From: Arthrobacter zhangbolii
Lineage (GTDB): Bacteria; Actinomycetota; Actinomycetes; Actinomycetales; Micrococcaceae
Assembly: GCF_022869865.1 (NCBI RefSeq)
Contig: NZ_CP094984.1
Span: 186,001 to 250,000 of the forward strand
DNA length: 64,000 bases
Direction: 5' to 3'
The first letter of the stretch is position 1. Each line of letters begins with the position of its first letter. Position numbers and translations under genes: made by a program. The notes beneath the pieces were generated by a model. It did not search any database. It was given only the letters and a program-made list of their open reading frames with translations, and was not told where the DNA came from. Below are positions 31,853-39,721 of this stretch, piece by piece.

Positions 31853-32121
31853 TGTTTAACCCGTCGTTAGTCTTCCGGCGGCCTGGGCCGGCTGCGCCGG
31901 ACGGTTGGACGGCCTGGTTCCCCGCCGGGCACGGCCGGCAGAGGAGCAGGTGGGCAAAATCATGCTGCGCCGTCATCCGGCCCCGACCCAGGGTCCCCCT
32001 TGGCTCTGACCCCGGTCCGCCCCTGGACCGGTCCGCCCTGCCCCCGATCCGCCCTGGACCCGGTCCGCTCTGACCCCTGCCGCCAGGAGCCCGCCGGGGA
32101 CACCAAAAGTAATGGTCAAAG
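31853..32121. other. C-rich spacer between the two 5S genes
   Basis: No gene is visible. From about 31980 to 32090 one strand is a run of imperfect repeats built on CCGGTCCGCCC and CCCTGGACC, giving strong strand asymmetry (C-rich top strand). Confidence 0.6.
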
Positions 32122-32150
32122 GTGACTCAAAGACGCGGTAGACTTGTAGA
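32122..32150 (+). promoter_or_regulatory. Promoter of the second 5S gene
   Basis: GTGACT (32122-32127), a 17-base spacer and TGTAGA (32145-32150). A TAGACT box overlaps at 32139-32144. It lies about 65 bases before the second 5S and after the terminator of the main operon, so this copy is probably transcribed on its own. Confidence 0.5.
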
Positions 32151-32215
32151 GCAGAAACCCGAAAGGGCAGCCTGTAACCGAAGATTTCCCGCCGCGAAAG
32201 CGGTCCGGGGCAAGG

Positions 32216-32334
32216 GTTACGGCGGTCATAGCGTGGGGGAAACGCCCGGTCCCATTCCGAACCCGGAAGCTAAGACCCACAGCGCCGATGGTACTGCATC
32301 CGGGAGGATGTGGGAGAGTAGGTCACCGCCGGAC
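32216..32334 (+). rRNA. rrf: 5S ribosomal RNA, second identical copy
   Basis: By eye it is base-for-base identical to the first 5S copy over its whole length; the flanks differ apart from two or three bases at each edge. It has its own upstream promoter-like sequence, and a GAAA-capped hairpin (GCCGCGAAAGCGGT) in the leader, and its own terminator. Confidence 0.96.
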
Positions 32335-32344
32335 ATCTGTTGAA

Positions 32345-32380
32345 GATAAGGATCCGCACAAGGACGTGCGGGTCCTTATC
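32345..32380 (+). terminator. Terminator of the second 5S gene
   Basis: A 15-bp stem with one G-T pair (32345-32359 with 32366-32380) and a six-base loop, followed by TGTTTAAG. Confidence 0.85.
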
Positions 32381-32545
32381 TGTTTAAGCGTCTTGTGAGG
32401 CCGTACCCGGTATTCCGCGGCCCAGCAAGACAATCCGCGGAACAGTAAAAGCACAGTAAAAGCCGTAGGCCCGTGCCCGTTGCCGCCCGTCCCCGTGACC
32501 TGTGCCCGGCCGCCGGGGCACGATGGTCCGGTGGCCGAAGCGAAC

Positions 32546-33178
32546 ATGAACAGGCACTTTGCCCGGCGGGTCAATTCCGGGCCAGATCTGGAGCGCACCA
32601 TGTTCTTCAGTGATGCCGTGTTCGCCATCGCCATGACGCTGCTGGCCGTGGACATCAAGGTTCCCCAGGTTCCACCGGATCAACTGGGGGCCGCCGTCGC
32701 CGAGCAGTTGCCGGAGTTCGGCGCGTATGCCCTGTCCTTTGTGGTCACTGCCGCCTACTGGCTCAGCCACCACCGCCTCTTTCGCCTGCTCAAGGGCTTC
32801 ACCGGCCGGCTGCAGCAGCTGAACCTGCTGCTCCTGCTGTTTGTTGCCCTGCTGGGGTACGCCACGGACATGCTGGCCTTCTACGGAGACCAGGTGCTCG
32901 GCGTCGTGATTTATGCGGCGGCGCTGGGGCTGATCGGCACCGTCAACAGTGCGCTCTGGTGGTATTGCAGCCGCGAGCACATGTTCCTGGATGACGTTGA
33001 CCCCCGCCTTCCGGCCTACGCGCAGGTCCGCGCCCCGGTGACGCCCGCCGTGTTCCTGGCCTCCATCCCGGTGGCTTTCCTCTGGGGTCCACAGGCGGCG
33101 ACCCTGTCCTGGCTGGCAATTCTTCTGATCAATGCCGTGCTCCGTTACCTGGGCAGCAAACAGGCCGCGCCGGGCTGA
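32546..33178 (+). CDS. TMEM175/DUF1211-family membrane protein (potassium channel type)
   Basis: A 210-residue protein with six hydrophobic helices. The family signature R-x3-FSDAVFAIAMTLL lies at residues 17-33 in helix 1. Bacterial TMEM175 proteins assemble as tetramers and conduct K+; applying that here is inference. The start is unsure: ATG 32546 has only weak upstream pairing, and GTG 32531 sits six bases after CACGAT and could be a leaderless start. Nothing nearby suggests a partner. Confidence 0.88.
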   Translation: MNRHFARRVNSGPDLERTMFFSDAVFAIAMTLLAVDIKVPQVPPDQLGAAVAEQLPEFGAYALSFVVTAAYWLSHHRLFRLLKGFTGRLQQLNLLLLLFVALLGYATDMLAFYGDQVLGVVIYAAALGLIGTVNSALWWYCSREHMFLDDVDPRLPAYAQVRAPVTPAVFLASIPVAFLWGPQAATLSWLAILLINAVLRYLGSKQAAPG

Positions 33179-33256
33179 CCGGCAGGCTGGGACGCCGATT
33201 CGTTGGATTGGCACTGCGTCGGGTAGTCTTATATCTGCTTCTTACGGAGCAAGCCT

Positions 33257-33344
33257 GGAGGATTCGCCTAGCGGCCTATGGCGCACGCCTGGAACGCGTG
33301 TTGGGTTAACGCCCTCGGGGGTTCAAATCCCCCATCCTCCGCCA
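33257..33344 (+). tRNA. tRNA-Ser (anticodon GGA)
   Basis: An 88-base class II tRNA. The acceptor stem is GGAGGAT/ATCCTCC, the anticodon stem CACGC/GCGTG encloses loop CTGGAAC, and the T arm is GGGGGTTCAAATCCCCC. The long variable arm and GGA anticodon identify serine (UCC/UCU codons). CCA is encoded at 33342-33344. Confidence 0.97.
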
Positions 33345-33345
33345 A

Positions 33346-33384
33346 AAAGAAACACCCCGGTCCTTTGGGCCGGGGTGTTTCTTT
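33346..33384. terminator. Bidirectional terminator after tRNA-Ser and the ABC permease
   Basis: A perfect 15-bp stem (33346-33360 with 33370-33384), A-rich on the left and T-rich on the right, so it can act in both directions. Confidence 0.9.
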
Positions 33385-33401
33385 GTCTACGGGGTAGGCC
33401 C

Positions 33402-35879
33402 TCAGCGCTGTTTCTCCTCCCGCAGGGCAGCCCGGGTAGCCACGGAGACCGAGCCGAACCCGATCACCGCCGCGGCACCGGCCAGGCCCAGATACACCCA
33501 CGGCTGGATGGTGGGCAGCGGTATCCCTGAGACGTTCACTGCGATGCCCATCAGTGGCGGGATGGCCAGGGCGGTGCCGAGAACGACGGCGGCCACCACC
33601 AGCAGCAGCGATTCCGCACCGGTCATCCGGCGCAGCTGCCGGTCCGATGCTCCGAGGGAGCGCAGCAGCATCAGTTCCGGCCGGCGCCGTGCGGTGGCCA
33701 TCACCAGTGAATTCACCACGGACAGGCCCACATAACCCAGCAGCACCAGCATCGCGATGATGTTCACCCAGGATTCCGCCTGCCGTTCCGCGGCCCCGGC
33801 AGCACCGGCGGCATCCCGGTCCGCGGCGGTCAGGCCGAGCCCTGCCAGCTGATCAGCCAGGTCACTGCCTGCTGCTCCGTCAGCGGCGTTCACCAGCAGG
33901 TAGTCATTCAGCCCGGCGGTGGTGTGCTGCAGCAGGGTGTCATTGGCAACGGTGACGTCGCCGAACCCCAGTCCCCGCTGATAGGTGGCCACAACGACGG
34001 CGGACGTTTCGGTCCCGTCTCCGTAATGGAAGGCGAACTCTTCACCCAGGCCGACGCCGGATTCCCGCGCCAGGTTCACGCTCAATGCCACGGTTTCGGG
34101 CTCGGCCAGCCGGTCCAGGGATCCTTCGATGACATCCAGGTCCAGGGTGGCGCCCAGATCCTGCGGGTCCACGCCCTGGATGCCGTACGCCTCCATCCCG
34201 TCCTCGGTACCGAGGAACCGCAGGTCGGCCAGCACCGCTGAGTGGGCCACCGGGGTGGCGGTGTCTACTGCCGGCAGGCCGGCAACGTCTGCTGCCAGCT
34301 CGGCGGAGATGCCGGACGCCGGTGCGCTGACCATGTAGTCCGCCACCATGCCGTCCCGGGACTGGCGGTCCGCTTCCGACTCCACCGTGGTGGGCATAAA
34401 CAGCTGCACCGAGCCCAGCGCGATGGCCAGGGCCAGCGGAATGATTCCGGAGGCCAGCCGGCGGGGGAACGCCGAGGCATTGGCTTCCGCCAGAGCCAGC
34501 GACGCCGAGGGGCTTCGGCCCAGCAGCGGCTTCACCAGCCGCAGTACACCGGCGACAATCCACGGCCCCAGCATGCCCGCGCCGATGATCAGCAACAGCA
34601 CGCTGGACGCGGCCACCGCCAGTCCGGCGGTGCCGGGCAGCGCCGCGGGAAGCAGAGCGGCCACCAGCCCCGCCGCCACCAGCGACACACCGCCCAGCCG
34701 GCGGCCCCGGCCCAGCTGCGACTTCTCCGTCACGGCTTCACGCAGGGCCGTGGTGGGAGCCATGCGCACCGTGCCGCGGGCTGAAACCAGCGACGCGCCC
34801 ACGGCGGCAGCCACACTGAGCACCACGGCGGCCAGCGCCGGGAGGGGACTGTAGGCCAAGGCGAAATCTTCCGGAATGATGCCGCCGGCAGTGAACTGCG
34901 CACCCAGCAGATACGCCAGCCCGAAGCCCTGTGCTGCCCCCAGCACCGCCGCCGCACCGGACACCAGCAGGACTTCGCGGATGATCATGCCCAGGGTCTG
35001 TCCGCTGCTGGCGCCCACGGCGCGCAGCATCGCGAACTCGCGGCGGCGGCCCAGGATGGACAGGGACAGGGTGCCGGCGGTGACAAACACGGCTGTCATC
35101 ACGGCCACCCCGGCCAGAGACCCGCTGAGCAACAGCAGCATGGAACGGGCGGCGGATCCGCCCAGGTTCTCCACGTCCCCGCGGCGGTCACCGGTATAGG
35201 TGACGACGCCGTCCACCCGGTTTTCGATGTCGGCCGCCAGCTGCTCCGGATCCACGGAGGAATCGGCAATCACCCCCACGGTGGCAACCGACCCGGGATG
35301 CGGCCACAGGGCGTCCGCCCCGGCCGCGCTGAGGAATACTGCGGGGGTTGAGCCGGCGTCCTGCGCCGACGCAATACCGGACACGGTGTACTCGGACGGC
35401 ACGCCGCCGTGCGAGAGCATCAGCCGCTCCCCGGGAGCCGCACCGAAGGAGCCGTCCACCACCACATCGGTGGCGGCACGGGGTGCCTCGCCGGCGGTCA
35501 GTTCATAGGGCGCCAGGGCCGCGGAGTCCCAGGCTGCGGCGGAGAGGCTGCGGCCGCCGTCGTCGGCCAGGGGAATACTGACGGTACCCACCGCTTGCCC
35601 GACCCCGGGGACGTCGGCGATCGCGGCGGCCACGTCTTCCGGCAGGAGCACCCGCTCGGAGAACGGGGCGTCCATGTCCTCGACCACGGGCAGGGACTGC
35701 GGGGCGCCCACCACCACGTCCGCGGCCTGCAGGCGCTGCGCGTCGGTACCGCCGCGCAGCCCGGATTCAATGAGAACACCCATGGCGGTGATCAGCGCCG
35801 CGCACAGGAACACGGCCACAAACACGCCGGCGAATCCGCCGCGGTGGTGCCGGATGGATTCTTTGGCAAAAGACCACAT
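33402..35879 (-). CDS. FtsX-like ABC transporter permease (MacB/LolCE class)
   Basis: An 825-residue permease. It has an N-terminal helix (residues ~15-38), a large extracytoplasmic MacB-type domain, a first FtsX domain (~residues 255-380), a second helix bundle and extracytoplasmic region, and a C-terminal FtsX domain (~700-815) ending in LREEKQR. Two FtsX modules in one chain are typical of mechanotransmission exporters that act on antibiotics, lipids or peptides. It follows its ATPase with a two-base gap. The divergent two-component genes suggest stimulus-dependent expression. Confidence 0.93.
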   Translation of the reverse strand: MWSFAKESIRHHRGGFAGVFVAVFLCAALITAMGVLIESGLRGGTDAQRLQAADVVVGAPQSLPVVEDMDAPFSERVLLPEDVAAAIADVPGVGQAVGTVSIPLADDGGRSLSAAAWDSAALAPYELTAGEAPRAATDVVVDGSFGAAPGERLMLSHGGVPSEYTVSGIASAQDAGSTPAVFLSAAGADALWPHPGSVATVGVIADSSVDPEQLAADIENRVDGVVTYTGDRRGDVENLGGSAARSMLLLLSGSLAGVAVMTAVFVTAGTLSLSILGRRREFAMLRAVGASSGQTLGMIIREVLLVSGAAAVLGAAQGFGLAYLLGAQFTAGGIIPEDFALAYSPLPALAAVVLSVAAAVGASLVSARGTVRMAPTTALREAVTEKSQLGRGRRLGGVSLVAAGLVAALLPAALPGTAGLAVAASSVLLLIIGAGMLGPWIVAGVLRLVKPLLGRSPSASLALAEANASAFPRRLASGIIPLALAIALGSVQLFMPTTVESEADRQSRDGMVADYMVSAPASGISAELAADVAGLPAVDTATPVAHSAVLADLRFLGTEDGMEAYGIQGVDPQDLGATLDLDVIEGSLDRLAEPETVALSVNLARESGVGLGEEFAFHYGDGTETSAVVVATYQRGLGFGDVTVANDTLLQHTTAGLNDYLLVNAADGAAGSDLADQLAGLGLTAADRDAAGAAGAAERQAESWVNIIAMLVLLGYVGLSVVNSLVMATARRRPELMLLRSLGASDRQLRRMTGAESLLLVVAAVVLGTALAIPPLMGIAVNVSGIPLPTIQPWVYLGLAGAAAVIGFGSVSVATRAALREEKQR

Positions 35880-35881
35880 GG

Positions 35882-36637
35882 TTAGCGCTCCCCAAGGTAG
35901 GCGACGTGCTCGGTGACTTCATGAACGGTGGCGCCGCTGAGGCTGCCGTCCAGCTGCCCGTCGGCCAGGAACACCACGGTGTCCGCCGCGACGGCGGCCA
36001 CCGGATCGTGGGTCACCATCACCACGGTCTGTCCCAGTTCCGAGACCGTGTGCCGCAGCAGGTCCAGGACCTGGCGGGCGGTCCCGGAGTCCAGGGCGCC
36101 GGTGGGCTCATCCGCGAAGACGGCGGCGGGCCGGGTGATCAGCGCCCGGGCGATGGCTGCCCGCTGCTGCTGCCCGCCGGAGAGCTCCTGCGGCTTCCGC
36201 TCGCCGAAGCCGCCCAGACCCACTGACTCCAGTACGTACTCCAGCCAGACGGCGTCGGTGGCGTGCCCGGCCAGCAGCAGGGGGAGGGTCACGTTGCGGG
36301 AGACCGTGAGCTGGGGCAGCAGGTTGTAGGCCTGGAAGACAAACCCCACGTGGTCCCGGCGGAACCGGGTCAGGGCCTTGCCGCGCAACCGGGAAATTTC
36401 GGTTTCGCCCAGCAGCACCCGGCCCTGATCCGGCGCGTCCAATCCGGCCGCGCACTGCAGCAGGGTGGATTTACCGGAACCGGAGGGGCCCATGATCGCG
36501 GTGAAGCTGCCCTGCGGAACGGCCAGGGACACATTGCGCAGGGCGGGTACGGCGGCGGGGCCGGAACCGTAGCTTTTGGAAACGCCCGCAAGCTGCAGGG
36601 CTGCGGGGGCGGAGAACTCGTCGGCATCGGTAAACAT
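35882..36637 (-). CDS. ABC transporter ATP-binding protein (MacB/LolD class)
   Basis: A 251-residue ATPase. Walker A is GPSGSGKST, the Q loop is FVFQAYNLLPQLT, the signature LSGGQQQRAAIARALI, and Walker B AAVFADEPTGALDS, followed by VMVTHDP. All fit the MacB/LolD family. ATG 36637 is chosen because AAAGGATG lies nine bases upstream; a longer frame has no ribosome site. It forms an exporter with the FtsX permease that follows two bases later. Confidence 0.93.
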   Translation of the reverse strand: MFTDADEFSAPAALQLAGVSKSYGSGPAAVPALRNVSLAVPQGSFTAIMGPSGSGKSTLLQCAAGLDAPDQGRVLLGETEISRLRGKALTRFRRDHVGFVFQAYNLLPQLTVSRNVTLPLLLAGHATDAVWLEYVLESVGLGGFGERKPQELSGGQQQRAAIARALITRPAAVFADEPTGALDSGTARQVLDLLRHTVSELGQTVVMVTHDPVAAVAADTVVFLADGQLDGSLSGATVHEVTEHVAYLGER

Positions 36638-36731
36638 GCGGATCATCCTTTGAATCGGGCGGGCAGGTTGGCTGTCTTCGACGCTACGGATCGGGAAGAG
36701 CGGATCCGATACAGCCAAACGGCCGGTTGAG

Positions 36732-36749
36732 GGTATAGCTGGCTATACC
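36732..36749. promoter_or_regulatory. 18-bp palindrome between ABC exporter and two-component genes
   Basis: GGTATAGC-TG-GCTATACC: perfect 8-base arms around TG. It touches the -35 region of the kinase promoter and lies 95 bases upstream of the ABC ATPase start. It is the natural candidate for the binding site of the adjacent NarL-type response regulator. Confidence 0.7.
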
Positions 36750-36776
36750 GACATGGGCGGGCCGCTCCGGCATAAT
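36748..36776 (+). promoter_or_regulatory. Promoter of the two-component operon
   Basis: CCGACA (36748-36753), 17 bases, CATAAT (36771-36776), then seven bases to GTG 36784. There is no clear Shine-Dalgarno sequence, so transcription probably starts at or near the start codon. Confidence 0.5.
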
Positions 36777-36783
36777 CGGGCAG

Positions 36784-38112
36784 GTGACTATCCGTGCCGG
36801 CCTCGAATCCCGTTTCCGGGATGCCGCCTTCCTGCTGCGTGAGGGCGGCTACTGGCTCGCCTCCCTGGGAATGCTGGTGGCTGGCATTGTGCTGCTCCCG
36901 TTCCTTCCGCTGGGGGTGGGCTTGTACGCAGTGCCGGGGCTGCTGGGTACCCTGAACCTCCTGGCGGCGCGGGCCCAGGGGCGGGCAGCGGGTTTCACGT
37001 CCGCCGTGATCCCCTTTGACCGGCGGCATCTGGCCGGAAAGCATTCCTTCGGTGAACTCGCCGCCATGGTCAGCGCCTCGGAAACCCGGCGGGATGTGTC
37101 CTGGCTGCTGTTCCACGCTGCCTCCGCCCTGCTCGCTGCCGTGCTGACCCTGGCGCTGCCGCTGGGCGGTGTGCTGTATGTCCTGGCTGCCCCGTTCTGG
37201 CCGCTGTTTCCGCCGGATGCACCGCTGGAGCTGACCATCCCCGTCCGCAGCTGGACGGATGCCGGGCTGATGATCCTGCTGGGGCTGGCGTACGTGGCGG
37301 GGGCTTGGATGCTGGTGCCCTGGCTGGCCCGGCGGCTGAGCGGTGCCACTCTGGCGATCCTCTCGCCGCGGCGTTACGCGGACCTGGCCCGGCGGATCTC
37401 TGATCTCTCTGCGGCCCGGGCCAGCGCGCTCGCCGCCCACGCTGCCGAACTGCGCCGGATTGAACGCGAACTGCATGACGGCGCGCAGAACCGGCTGGTC
37501 GGCGTCGTGATGATGCTCGGGCTGGCGCAGCGGGCGGCGGAAACCGACCCGGCGGCGGCCGTGCCGTTTATCGGCCGTGCCCAGGATGCCGCGTCCGAGG
37601 CGCTGGCCGGATTGCGCGCCGCCGTGCACGATATTTACCCGCCGGTGCTGGATGAGCTGGGCCTGGGCGGAGCGGCGTCGGCCCTGACCAGCCGGTCACC
37701 CATTCCCTGCTCCCTGAACATCACCGGCCTGCAGCGCGCCCCGGCAGCGGTGGAAGCGGCCGCGTACTTTGTGCTGGCCGAAGCCCTGACCAACGCGGCG
37801 AAACATTCCGGCGCGGACCGGATTGATGTGGTGCTGCGGACCGAAACCGCGGGCCGGGAGGAGATCCTGGTGGTGCAGGTGGACGACGACGGCGACGGCG
37901 GTGCCCGGGTCGGCGCTGCCGGGGATTTGCCGTCCAGGGGCGGGGCTTCCAGGGACGCGGCGTCCGGCGGCGATGAGCCCGCCAGCGACGGCTCGGGCAC
38001 CGGGCTGGCCGGCATTGCCCGGCGCGCGGCGGCGTTCGGCGGCCAACTGATCCTGACGAGTCCGCCGGGCGGACCGACACACCTGCGAGTGGAGCTGCCA
38101 TGCGCCTTTTGA
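36784..38112 (+). CDS. Sensor histidine kinase (HisKA_3, NarL-type)
   Basis: A 442-residue membrane kinase. There are four hydrophobic segments in the first 185 residues (about 24-60, 108-138 and 160-182), then a DHp helix with the phosphorylated His231 in RRIERELHDGAQNRLV. The C-terminal HATPase domain has EALTNAAKHS (N box) and GTGLAGIARR (G2 box). An unusual Ser/Gly/Ala-rich insert of about 25 residues lies between the D and G2 boxes. It overlaps the regulator gene by 13 bases and is divergent from the ABC exporter that it probably controls. Confidence 0.93.
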   Translation: MTIRAGLESRFRDAAFLLREGGYWLASLGMLVAGIVLLPFLPLGVGLYAVPGLLGTLNLLAARAQGRAAGFTSAVIPFDRRHLAGKHSFGELAAMVSASETRRDVSWLLFHAASALLAAVLTLALPLGGVLYVLAAPFWPLFPPDAPLELTIPVRSWTDAGLMILLGLAYVAGAWMLVPWLARRLSGATLAILSPRRYADLARRISDLSAARASALAAHAAELRRIERELHDGAQNRLVGVVMMLGLAQRAAETDPAAAVPFIGRAQDAASEALAGLRAAVHDIYPPVLDELGLGGAASALTSRSPIPCSLNITGLQRAPAAVEAAAYFVLAEALTNAAKHSGADRIDVVLRTETAGREEILVVQVDDDGDGGARVGAAGDLPSRGGASRDAASGGDEPASDGSGTGLAGIARRAAAFGGQLILTSPPGGPTHLRVELPCAF

Positions 38113-38744
38113 TTGCCGAAGATGATGCCCTGCTGCGGGCCGGAATGCAGCTGCTGCTGCAGAGCGAAGGCTTCGAGGTGGTGGGTGCGTGGGATAACGC
38201 CGATGACCTGCTTGCCGCATTCGAACCGGGCAGCGCCGACGGCGCCGTGCTGGACGTACGGATGCCGCCCACCTTCACCAATGAGGGGCTGAAGGCCGCG
38301 CTGGAGCTGCGGGCCCAGGTCCCGGACTTCCCGGTCCTGGTGCTGTCCGCGTATGTGGAGGACCGGTACGCCAGCCGGTTGCTCGGCTCCGGTGCCCAGG
38401 GCGTGGGCTACCTGCTCAAGGAACGGGTGGGCAACGTGGGCGAGTTCGTGGACGGCCTGCGCCGTGTACTGGGCGGCGGGACCGTGATGGATCCCGAAGT
38501 GATTGCCCAGCTGTTCAGCCGGCGCTCCACCGAGGACCCCATCCGTTCCCTGACGCCGCGGGAGTTTGAAGTGCTGGGCCTGGTGGCCGAGGGGCTGGGC
38601 AACACCGCCATTGCCGAGGCCATCACCGTGTCAGAAACCGCGGTGAGCAAACACATCGGCAACATCTTCGCGAAGCTGGGGCTCGCGCCGTCGGACAGCG
38701 GCCACCGGCGGGTGCTCGCCACGCTGGCCTACCTGCGTTCCTAG
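38100..38744 (+). CDS. NarL/LuxR-type response regulator
   Basis: A 214-residue regulator. The receiver domain has an acidic pair at residues 7-9, phospho-acceptor Asp52 in AVLDVRMPP, a conserved Ser/Thr in VLVLSAY, and Lys in YLLKERV. The C-terminal LuxR-type helix-turn-helix is SLTPREFEVLGLVAEGLGNTAIAEAITVSETAVSKHIGNIF. It overlaps the kinase gene and forms its pair. The palindrome at 36732 is the likely target. Confidence 0.95.
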   Translation: MRLLIAEDDALLRAGMQLLLQSEGFEVVGAWDNADDLLAAFEPGSADGAVLDVRMPPTFTNEGLKAALELRAQVPDFPVLVLSAYVEDRYASRLLGSGAQGVGYLLKERVGNVGEFVDGLRRVLGGGTVMDPEVIAQLFSRRSTEDPIRSLTPREFEVLGLVAEGLGNTAIAEAITVSETAVSKHIGNIFAKLGLAPSDSGHRRVLATLAYLRS

Positions 38745-38867
38745 CCCGGCTACCCGCCCTCCCGCACCAGGTGCCGCAGGTCCGGGCCCGGGTTGCCCGC
38801 CGGGTCTTGTTTCCCGGCGGCGTCCGGTGACAAGGTGTGAGGCACGGACCGGCCCGGGAGGTTGCAC

Positions 38868-39698
38868 GTGGAACAAAGCGAGGCAAAGATCGCCCTGATC
38901 ACCGGTGCGTCCCGCGGTATTGGGCGGCGGGTGGCGGAGCGCCTCGCGGAGCAGGGCACCCAGGTGGTGGTCAGTTACCGGCAGAACGCGGAAATGGCCA
39001 AGGAGACGGTGGCGAAACTGCAGGAACTGGGCGGCGGCGGGATAGCCGTGCAGGCGGACGTGGAGAATCCCGAGGACATTGTCCGGCTTTTTGATACCGC
39101 CGCGGATGAATACGGCCGGCTGGACTACTTCATTAACAATGCCGCCGCTGCCGCCTTCAAGAACGTGGTGGACCTGAAGACGCATCACCTGGACCGGGCT
39201 TATGCCGTGAACGTGCGCCCGTTTGTGCTCGGCGCCCAGGAAGCGGTGAAGCTGATGGACCGCGGCGGGCGCATTGTGGCACTGACGAGTTACGGCAGCA
39301 GCCGGGCGTTTCCCACCTACGCCGTTCTGGGTTCCTACAAGGCCGCCGTGGAGTCCTTTGTGCGGTTTATGGCTGTGGAATTCGCCGGCTACGGCATCAA
39401 CGTGAACGCCGTGAACGGCGGACTGATCGATTCGGATTCGCTGGACTACTTCTACTCCATGGAGGGCATGGCCGCCATGGAGAGCGTGCTGTCCCGGATT
39501 CCCAAACGCCGGGCCGGCACCGTGGACGAGATGGCGGCCGCCGTGGAATTCCTGCTTTCACCCGGCGCCGAGTACATCACCGGCCAGGTGCTGGCCGTGG
39601 ACGGCGGCCTGTCAGTGATTGCCCCGCCCTTCCATTCCGAGGCCTCGGGCCCGCCGATTCAACTTCCGGACCGGCCCACCCGGGACCGCCGCCAGTAG
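38868..39698 (+). CDS. fabL: SDR oxidoreductase resembling enoyl-ACP reductase FabL
   Basis: A 276-residue short-chain dehydrogenase. The cofactor loop is TGASRGIG (residues 12-19), with SYRQ after strand 2 and NNAA at ~90. The active site reads Y-A-V-L-G-S-Y-K, that is Tyr-x6-Lys, the spacing of enoyl-ACP reductases rather than the Tyr-x3-Lys of other SDRs. Overall similarity to Bacillus FabL is evident (for example GRLDYFINNAA, AQEAVKLM, GQVLAVDGG). GTG 38868 follows GGGAGG and is preferred to an upstream TTG. It is the first gene of a run with an acyl-CoA ligase and KAS II. Confidence 0.75.
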   Translation: MEQSEAKIALITGASRGIGRRVAERLAEQGTQVVVSYRQNAEMAKETVAKLQELGGGGIAVQADVENPEDIVRLFDTAADEYGRLDYFINNAAAAAFKNVVDLKTHHLDRAYAVNVRPFVLGAQEAVKLMDRGGRIVALTSYGSSRAFPTYAVLGSYKAAVESFVRFMAVEFAGYGINVNAVNGGLIDSDSLDYFYSMEGMAAMESVLSRIPKRRAGTVDEMAAAVEFLLSPGAEYITGQVLAVDGGLSVIAPPFHSEASGPPIQLPDRPTRDRRQ

Positions 39699-39721
39699 CC
39701 GGAACCCACCAGGAGGCAGCT

